From the NCBI GenBank assembly GCA_036653215.1, contig JAVVUK010000004.1, forward strand, positions 1 to 45,355: a stretch of DNA of 45,355 bases. Direction: 5' to 3'. The notes beneath the pieces are model-generated. The model had not been told where the DNA came from, searched no databases, and saw nothing but the letters and a program-made list of their open reading frames with translations. Made by a program: the position numbers and the translations under genes. Within the stretch, counting starts at the first letter, position 1, and every line of letters begins with the position of its first letter. Source of the DNA: JADFUS01 sp036653215 (GTDB lineage: Bacteria; Bacteroidota; Bacteroidia; Bacteroidales; Rikenellaceae). This document shows, piece after piece, positions 1 to 6,700 of the stretch.

Positions 1-10
1 TTCCTAACCA

Positions 11-340
11 TTATTTTGTATTTCGGTAACCTAATTCTACTAAAATTGCACGTGTCTTATCACGAAAATCGCCTTGAATGAGTATCTCTCCGTCTTTTGC
101 CGATCCGCCCACGCCACAACGTGTCTTGAGAAGCTTACCGAGATCTTTGAGATCGCTTTCCGTGCCTATAAAACCCGTTACCAGCGTCACTTGCTTGCCA
201 CGACGTTGCTTCTTGTCGAGCGTCACACGTAACACCTGTTTTGTAGGCTCAAGAGTCGATTGTTCTTCTTGGGTTCCATTTTGATATTCAAATGTGTTAC
301 TTGTAGAATAAACAATATTCAATCTATCTTTCCAATCCAA
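11..340 (-). CDS. yciH: SUI1/YciH-family translation factor
   Basis: A 109-residue protein whose last ~75 residues form an SUI1 (eIF1-like) domain: a basic KQRRGKQ stretch, VTLVTGF, then LLKTRCGVGGSAKDGEI and a final GDFRDK. Bacterial YciH proteins have this length and are thought to act at the ribosome during initiation; that role is family knowledge. The N-terminal ~30 residues are variable and Ser/Thr/Glu-rich. The start is TTG: the upstream frame reaches a stop within a few codons with no ATG, and the DWKDRL opening matches my recollection of Bacteroidetes homologues. A TATCTTTG box lies about 30 bases upstream. Divergent from the C1B peptidase gene. Family call is secure, start codon fairly so. 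Confidence 0.9.
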   Translation of the reverse strand: MDWKDRLNIVYSTSNTFEYQNGTQEEQSTLEPTKQVLRVTLDKKQRRGKQVTLVTGFIGTESDLKDLGKLLKTRCGVGGSAKDGEILIQGDFRDKTRAILVELGYRNTK

Positions 341-361
341 TGTAATTTATTTAAAATTTTC

Positions 362-369
362 TAACTTTG
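362..369 (+). promoter_or_regulatory. TAnnTTTG promoter box for the C1B peptidase gene
   Basis: TAACTTTG, 34 bases before the ATG at 404. It is fused back-to-back with the minus-strand box at 370-377, giving the palindrome-like TAACTTTGCAAAGATA. No clear TTTG lies 19 bases upstream. Confidence 0.55.
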
Positions 370-377
370 CAAAGATA
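370..377 (-). promoter_or_regulatory. TAnnTTTG promoter box for yciH
   Basis: TATCTTTG on the minus strand, about 30 bases before the TTG start at 340. It shares the TTTGCAAA core with the opposing box, so the two divergent transcripts would start within a few bases of each other and polymerases could compete. Confidence 0.55.
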
Positions 378-403
378 GAAAATAAACCTAAAATTATATA
401 AAA

Positions 404-1798
404 ATGAAGCGAATACTTATCGTTGCCTTATGCCTAATCCCTTTCGGAGCATTAGCACAGAAAAAAGCAGACAACGGAGCAATAACCTCGAAAGAGCTGA
501 TGTCAATAAAAGAGTCTATGAACAAAGATGATGCTACAACAGCTCTTGGAAATGTGATCTCTAACAATAACAACCTAAAGTCGTTATCCCTAAATCGTGA
601 TATGCAGGGAGATTTAGATCACTTTTTCAAATATAGTGTCGATGTGAAAGGAATAACAAACCAACATAGCTCTGGTCGTTGTTGGATGTTCGCCTCCATG
701 AACGCCATGCGTCCTGCCGTGATGCAACGCTATAACCTTGAAGGGTTCGACTTTTCTCATAACTACAATTACTTTTGGGATATGTTTGAGAAGTCAAATA
801 GCTTCTTAGAATCCATAATAGCAACAGCCTCTTTGCCGATGGATAATCGTGAGGTGACTCAATATTTTGTAAATGTAGTAGACGACGGTGGCGTGTGGAA
901 TAACTTCTATAATGTGGCTCAGAAATACGGAGTGGTGCCACAAAGTGTGATGCCCGAAACGGCACATTCCGACAACACCTCACAGCTTGATGCCCGTCTC
1001 GACGAGCGTCTGCGTAAAGGCGGATACGACTTACGTCAACTTTATGCCTCTGGTGTTAAAATAGAGGATTTGCGTAAAGCAAAACTGACAATTATGAATG
1101 ATATATACCGCATCCTTGCCCTATCTTTAGGCAATCCTCCTACTACTTTTTCATGGAGATATAAAACTAAAGATGGAGAGGTGAAAGAACTTGTTGAATA
1201 TACCCCTTTGAAGTTCTACAACGAGATAAAACCGACTAACTATAACCCTGAAAATTATATCATGATAATGAACGACCCTACACGTGACTACTACAAACTT
1301 TATGACATAAAAGGTTATCGTAACATGGTGGAGGGGCATGACTGGCTATATCTAAATCTTCCTAACGATGTGATAAAAGCTGCGGCTTTGGCTTCGATAA
1401 AAGATGGAGAGGCCATGTATTCATCTTGTGATGTGGGCAAACAAGCAAACTACAACAGTGGAATTAACGCAATAGAGATGTACGACTTCAACAAGCTTTT
1501 TGGTGTCGATTTTAATATGGACAAAAAGGCTCGTATCCTTACTCGTCAAAGTGGCTCGGCACACGCCATGCTCCTTATGGCTTGCGACACAGATGACAAT
1601 GATAAACCTATAAAATGGGAGTTCGAGAATAGCTGGGGTGCTGATAGCGGAAACAACGGATACCTCACATTTACAGATCGTTGGTTCGATGAATATATGT
1701 TTAGAATAGTGATAAACAAGAAGTATCTTGATATTAAATCTGTCGAGGCTCTGAAGGGGGATGTTGTTATGTTACCCCCATGGGACTATATGTTCTAA
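404..1798 (+). CDS. pepC: Secreted aminopeptidase C / bleomycin hydrolase (C1B peptidase)
   Basis: A 464-residue papain-fold peptidase of family C1B, which removes N-terminal residues from peptides. The catalytic set is intact: Q87 and C93 in QHSSGRCWMF, H387 in SGSAHAML, and N409 in WEFENSWG. Residues 1-18 form a signal peptide ending ALA before Q19, so the enzyme is exported, unlike the cytosolic PepC of lactic bacteria. The C-terminus reads LPPWDYMF, slightly shorter than the usual PPWDPMGALA tail that controls exopeptidase action in this family. Monocistronic, followed by the 129-base repeat region. The family is secure; periplasmic location is inferred from the signal peptide. Confidence 0.93.
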   Translation: MKRILIVALCLIPFGALAQKKADNGAITSKELMSIKESMNKDDATTALGNVISNNNNLKSLSLNRDMQGDLDHFFKYSVDVKGITNQHSSGRCWMFASMNAMRPAVMQRYNLEGFDFSHNYNYFWDMFEKSNSFLESIIATASLPMDNREVTQYFVNVVDDGGVWNNFYNVAQKYGVVPQSVMPETAHSDNTSQLDARLDERLRKGGYDLRQLYASGVKIEDLRKAKLTIMNDIYRILALSLGNPPTTFSWRYKTKDGEVKELVEYTPLKFYNEIKPTNYNPENYIMIMNDPTRDYYKLYDIKGYRNMVEGHDWLYLNLPNDVIKAAALASIKDGEAMYSSCDVGKQANYNSGINAIEMYDFNKLFGVDFNMDKKARILTRQSGSAHAMLLMACDTDDNDKPIKWEFENSWGADSGNNGYLTFTDRWFDEYMFRIVINKKYLDIKSVEALKGDVVMLPPWDYMF

Positions 1799-1799
1799 A

Positions 1800-1917
1800 A
1801 AGCTTGAAATAGTGCTAACTGCTGCGTTACGCAATAATGATTTTTCGATCACGTACTATTCGTACGCTCACTAAAAATAATTATTCCAAGCCTTGCATTT
1901 AACACTATTTGAAGCTT
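1800..1917. repeat. Long imperfect inverted repeat (first copy)
   Basis: AAGCTTGAAATAGTG (1800-1814) pairs with CACTATTTGAAGCTT (1903-1917), 14 of 15 positions. Symmetry continues inward: GTGCTAACTGC at 1812 against GCATTTAACAC at 1895-1905, AATAATGATTTTT against AAAAATAATTATT, and GTAC near the centre (~1855-1864). The whole 118 bases could fold as one interrupted hairpin or cruciform. No open reading frame fits it. Confidence 0.75.
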
Positions 1918-2160
1918 TTACGACACTTTAAAAAGTGTGGGTGCTAACTGCTGCGTTACGCAATAATGATTTTTCGATCACGTACTGTCTGTACGCTCAC
2001 TAAAAATAATTATTCCAAGCCTTGCATTTAACACTATTTGAAGCTTTTACGACACTTTAAAAAGTGTGGGTGCTAACTGCTGCGTTACGCAATAATGATT
2101 TTTCGATCACGTACTATTGTACGCTCACTAAAAAAGCTGTACGCTCACTAAAAATAATTA
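1812..2160. repeat. 129-base tandem repeat, two full units plus a partial third
   Basis: Units start at 1812, 1941 and 2070, exactly 129 bases apart, each opening GTGCTAACTGCTGCGTTACG. Units 1 and 2 differ at only three positions, all in the centre (ACTATTCGTACG against ACTGTCTGTACG). Unit 3 is cut after its first half and has TGTACGCTCACTAAAAA duplicated with a 20-base period (2118 and 2138). Each unit contains the inverted symmetry described for the first copy, plus a small CACTT/AAGTG hairpin near its end. This array fills the 405-base gap after the C1B peptidase; I see no gene in it. Confidence 0.9.
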
Positions 2161-2165
2161 CAAAA

Positions 2166-2200
2166 GATAGGAGAAAGATGCTTAGCGTCTTTCTCCTATC
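2166..2200. terminator. Bidirectional terminator hairpin
   Basis: GATAGGAGAAAGA (2166-2178) pairs perfectly with TCTTTCTCCTATC (2188-2200) around a 9-base loop. It lies just beyond the stop of the CDGSH gene; on the minus strand the stem is followed by TTTTGT. Confidence 0.8.
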
Positions 2201-2203
2201 TCG

Positions 2204-2932
2204 TTAATATAGATGGTCTTCAAAGCGGATGGTGGCGTGTGTGCCGTCGCAAAATGGCTTGTTTGCCGACTGACCACAACGACATAATGTTATGCGATTG
2301 CGAATTTCATATTCTTCACCATCTTCCTTAGCAATGGGGATGCCTCCACGCACCCACAGAGGACCACTAACGCCAATAGAAGGGTCTTCGATGAGAGCAA
2401 GAGAGGGCTCAAGAGAGGGTTCCTGAGGCTCTTTAAGGCTTTTATCCCATGCGGAGAGCCTTCCCGAAGGACACGTATTAGCTTCTCTAATGGCAATGTC
2501 ACAAGAGTTTTCGTCTTCGTTTTCCACTAAGTTCCATGTGCGACCCTCTGCATCGCAAAAGCGTGAGAAGGCGCAATAACTCTCGTTGTCGCTTAATGAG
2601 ATGATAGCTCCTTCAATAAATTCAGCATCTTCAAGCAGAGGCTTGTTGGGTGCTGTAAGTTCGGGCGACCATTCTGTTTTTATGTGAGACCCGTCACAAT
2701 AAGGCTTTTTCTTAGAGGCTCCGCACCTACATAGTGCAGTAGGTTGGTGCTCGGTATTAAAAGTTGCCCCCTCTTTAAAATTCCAACATTCTCCCTCTTT
2801 GTTAGTCTCGATAGATTGTATTGAGAGTTTGGGTGATCCGAAAATGAGATATGGACCATCATGCGAGATTGTAATGTGAAATTTTTCGGGTGCACGAAAG
2901 CTACCCTCTTGAATAGATGTTTTCTTTGTCAT
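2204..2932 (-). CDS. CDGSH iron-sulfur protein with two cluster motifs
   Basis: A 242-residue protein with two CDGSH motifs, CRCGASKKKPYCDGSH in the first third and CRCGQSANKPFCDGTH at the C-terminus. Each gives the C-x-C-x(8)-C-x3-H ligands of a mitoNEET-type 2Fe-2S cluster. Between them the segment with CDIAIREANTCPSGRLSAW resembles the divergent 4Fe-4S mono-cluster (Fer4_19) domain often found beside CDGSH. I infer an electron-transfer or cluster-handling role; no substrate is known. The ATG at 2932 is chosen because a longer frame starts at TTG and overlaps queG, while this start leaves a 28-base gap. Likely co-transcribed with queG. Confidence 0.88.
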   Translation of the reverse strand: MTKKTSIQEGSFRAPEKFHITISHDGPYLIFGSPKLSIQSIETNKEGECWNFKEGATFNTEHQPTALCRCGASKKKPYCDGSHIKTEWSPELTAPNKPLLEDAEFIEGAIISLSDNESYCAFSRFCDAEGRTWNLVENEDENSCDIAIREANTCPSGRLSAWDKSLKEPQEPSLEPSLALIEDPSIGVSGPLWVRGGIPIAKEDGEEYEIRNRITLCRCGQSANKPFCDGTHATIRFEDHLY

Positions 2933-2960
2933 AATGGTAAGTGTCTGTTTAAAAATAGTG

Positions 2961-3884
2961 TTATGACTTATTCTCAACTATTATGCAAATGTTACGTTCT
3001 ATGTTTTTTTTACCGCTATGGAAGAGTGGTGTTTCTCCAAATAGTCGTTTAAAAGCACTGTTGCTAATGTCTTTTATCTTTAGCAACTCTTCCCTTGTGT
3101 ATGGTGGAGGCGTGGGATTTGCCCTTTCATGTTTCTTCTCGGCGGCAATGCTCCATGGACATACTTCGGTACAACAGTCGCATCCATACATCCATTCGGA
3201 AGATTTTATAAGATCTAAAGCCTCTCCTTCAAAATCGCCCCTATGTTCAACGGTGAGGTAAGAGAGGCAACGACGAGAGTCGACTGTTTTATTTTCTGTT
3301 AATGCCTTTGTGGGACAACTATCTAAGCAGTTGCTACATTTGCCACATCCGTTAAAGGCAGATGGAGAGTCATAGCTGTCGCATTCCTGATCTATAAGAA
3401 TTACACCTAAAGTTAAGAAACCCCCATATTCACGATTTATCAACATCCCACTTTTGCCGATCCATCCGAGTCCTGCTTTTACAGCCCAATATCTCTCGGC
3501 AATAGGTGTCGAGTCGACACAACATCTGCTATGAACGCCAAATTCTTCTTCCATAGATGTTGCCATTTTCTCCATATCGCAACGCATGGTAATATGGTAA
3601 TCTCTATTTTGGGCATAGCGAGCTACACGTGGTGGCGTGGGGTCGTAAATTTTATTATTATAATATTTTGCTACTACGATTAATGTTTTTGCGCCCTCAA
3701 AAAGCAAAGATGGGTCTTGACGTATGTCGTTGTTTCTCTCTATCCACGCCATTTTTGCATGAAAGCCTTTTCCTATCCACGCCCCTATATTTTCCTTAAA
3801 ATTATCAATAGAAACACAGGGTGTGATGCCACAAAGCTCAAACCCATTGTTTATTGCAAGATTTTTGATATATTTGTACATCAT
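2961..3884 (-). CDS. queG: Epoxyqueuosine reductase QueG
   Basis: A 307-residue enzyme that reduces epoxyqueuosine to queuosine in the tRNA wobble position, using cobalamin and two 4Fe-4S clusters. Visible hallmarks are RVARYAQNRDYH, WAVKAGLGWIGKSGMLIN, the ferredoxin-like CGKCSNCLDSCPTKAL, and the second-cluster motif CDCCTEVCPW. Length is somewhat below the E. coli enzyme, as expected without its C-terminal repeat extension. ATG 3884 (or the adjacent ATG at 3881) replaces a TTG at 3893 that lies inside the promoter box. The promoter places transcription start almost on the ATG, so the mRNA is probably leaderless. First gene of a pair with the CDGSH gene. Confidence 0.94.
   Translation of the reverse strand: MMYKYIKNLAINNGFELCGITPCVSIDNFKENIGAWIGKGFHAKMAWIERNNDIRQDPSLLFEGAKTLIVVAKYYNNKIYDPTPPRVARYAQNRDYHITMRCDMEKMATSMEEEFGVHSRCCVDSTPIAERYWAVKAGLGWIGKSGMLINREYGGFLTLGVILIDQECDSYDSPSAFNGCGKCSNCLDSCPTKALTENKTVDSRRCLSYLTVEHRGDFEGEALDLIKSSEWMYGCDCCTEVCPWSIAAEKKHERANPTPPPYTREELLKIKDISNSAFKRLFGETPLFHSGKKNIERNICIIVENKS
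3847..3876 (+). promoter_or_regulatory. Promoter for the YbhN-like gene
   Basis: TTG (3847-3849), 19-base spacer, TATATTTG (3869-3876), 26 bases before the ATG at 3903. It lies inside the 5' end of queG. Confidence 0.7.
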
Positions 3885-3890
3885 ACCCAA

Positions 3891-3921
3891 CAAAGATAAT
3901 CAATGTCAGACGATTCACAAA
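3891..3921 (-). promoter_or_regulatory. Promoter for queG
   Basis: On the minus strand: TTTG (3921-3918), exactly 19 bases, TATCTTTG (3898-3891), then six bases to the ATG at 3884. It overlaps the first codons of the divergent gene at 3903. Confidence 0.75.
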
Positions 3922-4949
3922 GGAAACACTTATCCAAAATAAAACTATCCAACATAACATACCCTATCTTAATTGGTTTAGGGGTTGTCGGTTATATGGT
4001 ATATCAAGATTTCGATAGGGAAGCCCTCTCTGTGCTTACCTTTAGCTTTCACACAGTAGTATGGATCATTATAGCTCTTCTCTTCATGGTAGGTAGAGAT
4101 GTGGGTTACATAATACGTATTAAGATATTATCGGGTCGTGAGATGTCGTGGTATGAGGCGTTTCGAGTAATTATGTTATGGGAATTTACATCTGCAATTA
4201 CGCCGTCTGCTGTTGGGGGAACAAGTTTCGCAATAATATATGTCCATAAGGCAGGGATAAGTGTTGGACGAAGTTCGGCAATAGTGTTGCTAACTTCATT
4301 TTTCGATGAGTTATTTTTTATAGTCATGTTTCCTCTGCTTGTCATTATTGTCGGAGGAGAAGCCCTTTTTAGTGCTCAAGGTGTGGATGGTGGCTTTTTT
4401 GGTGGTGTTTTAGCCTTAGTGCTTACAGGGTACTTCTTAAAATTAACATATCTTCTTTTTGTGACATATGGTCTGTTTTTTAATCCTAAAGGGTTAAAGT
4501 GGCTGATGATTAAGATCTTTAGTTTTAAGCCTCTAAGACGTTGGCGTGAGGCGGCAGCACGTGCAGGGGACGATCTTATAGTCAGTGCTATCGAAATACG
4601 AAAACACCGTTGGGGCTATTGGGTGAAGCTCCTTGCTGCGACATTCGTGTCGTGGAGCTCTCGTTATTTAGTCGTTAACGCACTCATCATGGCGTTTATC
4701 CCCTTCAACAATCACGTTTTGCTTTTTGCTCGACAACTTGTCATGTGGGTCATGATGCTTGTAATGCCAACGCCGGGAGGTAGTGGCTTTTCTGAATATT
4801 TCTTTGCCGAATATTTAGGTGACTTTATCCCTATTGCTGGGCTTGCCATTTTGCTATCTCTATTTTGGCGTATGATAACATATTATCTTTATCTTTTCAT
4901 CGGGATATTTGTGTTTCCGAGATGGTTAAAAGAGAAATTTGGGAAATAG
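3903..4949 (+). CDS. YbhN/UPF0104-family membrane protein (LPG synthase TM-like)
   Basis: A 348-residue polytopic protein with about eight hydrophobic helices and the signatures of the lysylphosphatidylglycerol-synthase transmembrane (flippase-like) superfamily: WEFTSAITPSAVGGTSFA near residue 100 and PTPGGSGFSEYFFAEYL near residue 290. It lacks the soluble synthase domain of MprF, so lipid or polyprenyl-linked substrate movement is the family guess, not a demonstrated function. It has its own promoter overlapping that of queG. The next gene begins 31 bases downstream with its own promoter box, so the two may be independent. Confidence 0.85.
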   Translation: MSDDSQRKHLSKIKLSNITYPILIGLGVVGYMVYQDFDREALSVLTFSFHTVVWIIIALLFMVGRDVGYIIRIKILSGREMSWYEAFRVIMLWEFTSAITPSAVGGTSFAIIYVHKAGISVGRSSAIVLLTSFFDELFFIVMFPLLVIIVGGEALFSAQGVDGGFFGGVLALVLTGYFLKLTYLLFVTYGLFFNPKGLKWLMIKIFSFKPLRRWREAAARAGDDLIVSAIEIRKHRWGYWVKLLAATFVSWSSRYLVVNALIMAFIPFNNHVLLFARQLVMWVMMLVMPTPGGSGFSEYFFAEYLGDFIPIAGLAILLSLFWRMITYYLYLFIGIFVFPRWLKEKFGK

Positions 4950-4968
4950 AAAAATTAATATTTTTCAT

Positions 4969-4976
4969 TACCTTTG
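4969..4976 (+). promoter_or_regulatory. TAnnTTTG box directly before the EEP gene
   Basis: TACCTTTG followed by only four bases (TAGA) and then the ATG at 4981. It decides the start: the longer frame from TTG 4939 would include the promoter itself. The transcript would begin at or next to the A of ATG. Confidence 0.6.
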
Positions 4977-4980
4977 TAGA

Positions 4981-6057
4981 ATGAAGTTTTTTAATTTTAT
5001 ATTAAAAATAGTGACATCAGTATCCCTGGTGCTATTTTTTATTATAACTATAAATCAATTTATAAACCCCAATTTCTTTGGGCTTTTTGCTGTTGTGTCT
5101 TTAGGTGCTCCTATCATCATTATCGTAAACATAATACTTCTTGCTTACTGGATCATAGTGTGGGATAAAATGGCTATATTATTGGCTGTGTGTTTCATCC
5201 TATTTAGTGGGCAGGTATCACGTCATCTTCAGATAAAGATAAAAAAAGATAAACCTTATGAGAAGTGCGATCTTCGTGTTATGACTTATAACGTCGGAGT
5301 CTTTAATTTATGGGCTAATACTAAAAAAAATAGTGCTGACTCTATTCTCACTTTTATAAATAAACAAAATCCCGATATTCTATGTATGCAGGAGTTCCGC
5401 ACCACATCAAAGCGTGATTTGAACTACATAAGTGATGCTCTTATAAAAATGCCATATCGATATGTGAGTTATCTTAGTGTCACAAACCGCAACAGCCGCA
5501 ATCATGGCAGTGGATTGGCTATTTATAGTAAATATAGGCTTATTCACGGACATAGAGTGAAATTTAAAAATAGCACCAATGGACTTATATATGCCGATAT
5601 GGTAAGAGGTAGAGACACCTTACGTATCATAAACATACACCTTCAGCTCTCTTCTGTTAAGACGCACGAGGTATATGAACTTGATGGTAGTGAGGATAAG
5701 GAACTTGCAAAAAGCATAATCCGTAAGTTGATTAACAACAACTCCAAACGTGCAGATCAAGCAAAAGAGGTTGCTGAGCTTATCGCCAATTCCCCATATA
5801 AAGTTCTGTTATGTGGTGACTTTAACGACACACCGGCCTCATATACATATCACAAAATAAAAAAAGGATTTAAAGATGCTTTTGTGCTTAAGGGAGAGGG
5901 CTTAGGGTATACATATAACACCATGTTCCACGTGCTACGTATAGACAATATCTTTGTAGACGACGACTATTACGATATTTTAAGTTATAATTCTCCGGCA
6001 CTTCCTTTTTCCGATCACAACCCTATTATTGTCGACTTAAACAAAGTAGAAGAATAA
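4981..6057 (+). CDS. Membrane-anchored endonuclease/exonuclease/phosphatase family protein
   Basis: A 358-residue protein with two to three N-terminal transmembrane helices (about residues 5-75) and a C-terminal EEP (DNase I-like) domain. Active-site landmarks are visible in order: VMTYNVGVFN, DILCMQEFR (metal-binding Glu), GSGLAIYSKY, RIINIHLQ (catalytic His), LLCGDFNDTPAS (Asp/Asn) and the terminal FSDHNPIIVD (His). The fold hydrolyses phosphodiesters or phosphomonoesters; the real substrate cannot be read from sequence. Topology suggests the domain faces the periplasm. It ends at a strong shared terminator opposite ribE. Confidence 0.88.
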   Translation: MKFFNFILKIVTSVSLVLFFIITINQFINPNFFGLFAVVSLGAPIIIIVNIILLAYWIIVWDKMAILLAVCFILFSGQVSRHLQIKIKKDKPYEKCDLRVMTYNVGVFNLWANTKKNSADSILTFINKQNPDILCMQEFRTTSKRDLNYISDALIKMPYRYVSYLSVTNRNSRNHGSGLAIYSKYRLIHGHRVKFKNSTNGLIYADMVRGRDTLRIINIHLQLSSVKTHEVYELDGSEDKELAKSIIRKLINNNSKRADQAKEVAELIANSPYKVLLCGDFNDTPASYTYHKIKKGFKDAFVLKGEGLGYTYNTMFHVLRIDNIFVDDDYYDILSYNSPALPFSDHNPIIVDLNKVEE

Positions 6058-6062
6058 AAAAA

Positions 6063-6099
6063 GGCTTAGCAAAACTATGGTTTTGCTAAGCCTTTTTTT
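6063..6099. terminator. Bidirectional rho-independent terminator
   Basis: A perfect 13-bp stem, GGCTTAGCAAAAC (6063-6075) with GTTTTGCTAAGCC (6080-6092), loop TATG, followed by seven T on the plus strand and preceded by a run of A that serves the minus strand. It serves the EEP gene and ribE. Confidence 0.93.
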
Positions 6100-6111
6100 A
6101 TGCCTCTGAAT

Positions 6112-6696
6112 TTAGATATAGCGTTGCATAAGTTTGGTTATGTATTTGCCTATGATGTCAAATTCTATGTTGATGATGCTTCCTCTTTTTATATTATGGA
6201 AATTTGTGTTTTCGTAAGTGTAAGGGATTATCGCTACTTGGAAAGCATTTTCCATTGAGTTGCAGACGGTAAGGCTTACTCCGTTTACGCTAATAGAGCC
6301 TTTCTCAACAGTGATGTCGTCTCCTCCGTATTCAAAAGTGTAATACCAACTGCCTTCAGCCTCTTCAACGGCAGTACATTTGGCTGTCGTGTCGACGTGT
6401 CCTTGTACTATATGTCCGTCAAGTAATGCGTCTGGACGCATACTCCTTTCTACATTTACCTCATCACCTATGGCAAGAAGCCCAAGGTTGCTCCTAAGCA
6501 AAGTCTCTTGAATTGCAGTAACGGTATATCTGTTGCCATCGATATTTACCACCGTTAAACACACTCCATTGTGAGATATGCTTTGGTCTATCTTTAGTTC
6601 GTTTGTGAAGGGGCACTCCATTGTTATATGCAGATTTTCCTTCTCCTTTTTTAGATCTACCACTTTAGCGGTAGCTTCAACAATTCCTGAAAACAT
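6112..6696 (-). CDS. ribE: Riboflavin synthase, alpha chain
   Basis: A 194-residue enzyme that dismutates two 6,7-dimethyl-8-ribityllumazine molecules into riboflavin and the pyrimidinedione. It opens with the diagnostic MFSGIVEA and contains two lumazine-binding domains, each with its repeat signature: ISHNGVCLTVV in the first half and SISVNGVSLTVC in the second. MRPDALLDGHIVQGHVDT marks the domain junction. The length is normal for the trimeric enzyme. It starts four bases after lnt and is the last gene of a HAD-lnt-ribE run. I see no FMN riboswitch; the leader lies far upstream, before the HAD gene. Confidence 0.96.
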   Translation of the reverse strand: MFSGIVEATAKVVDLKKEKENLHITMECPFTNELKIDQSISHNGVCLTVVNIDGNRYTVTAIQETLLRSNLGLLAIGDEVNVERSMRPDALLDGHIVQGHVDTTAKCTAVEEAEGSWYYTFEYGGDDITVEKGSISVNGVSLTVCNSMENAFQVAIIPYTYENTNFHNIKRGSIINIEFDIIGKYITKLMQRYI

Positions 6697-6700
6697 GAGT

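Noticed and set aside
1812..2160. CRISPR array
   Set aside because: The period of 129 bases is far too long, units are near-identical throughout with no unique spacers, and no cas gene is near.
2933..2977. Longer CDGSH protein starting at TTG 2977
   Set aside because: It would overlap the queG stop; ATG 2932 leaves a normal gap and keeps the whole recognisable domain.
4939..4980. Longer EEP protein starting at TTG 4939
   Set aside because: The extension overlaps the upstream stop and covers the TACCTTTG box directly before ATG 4981.
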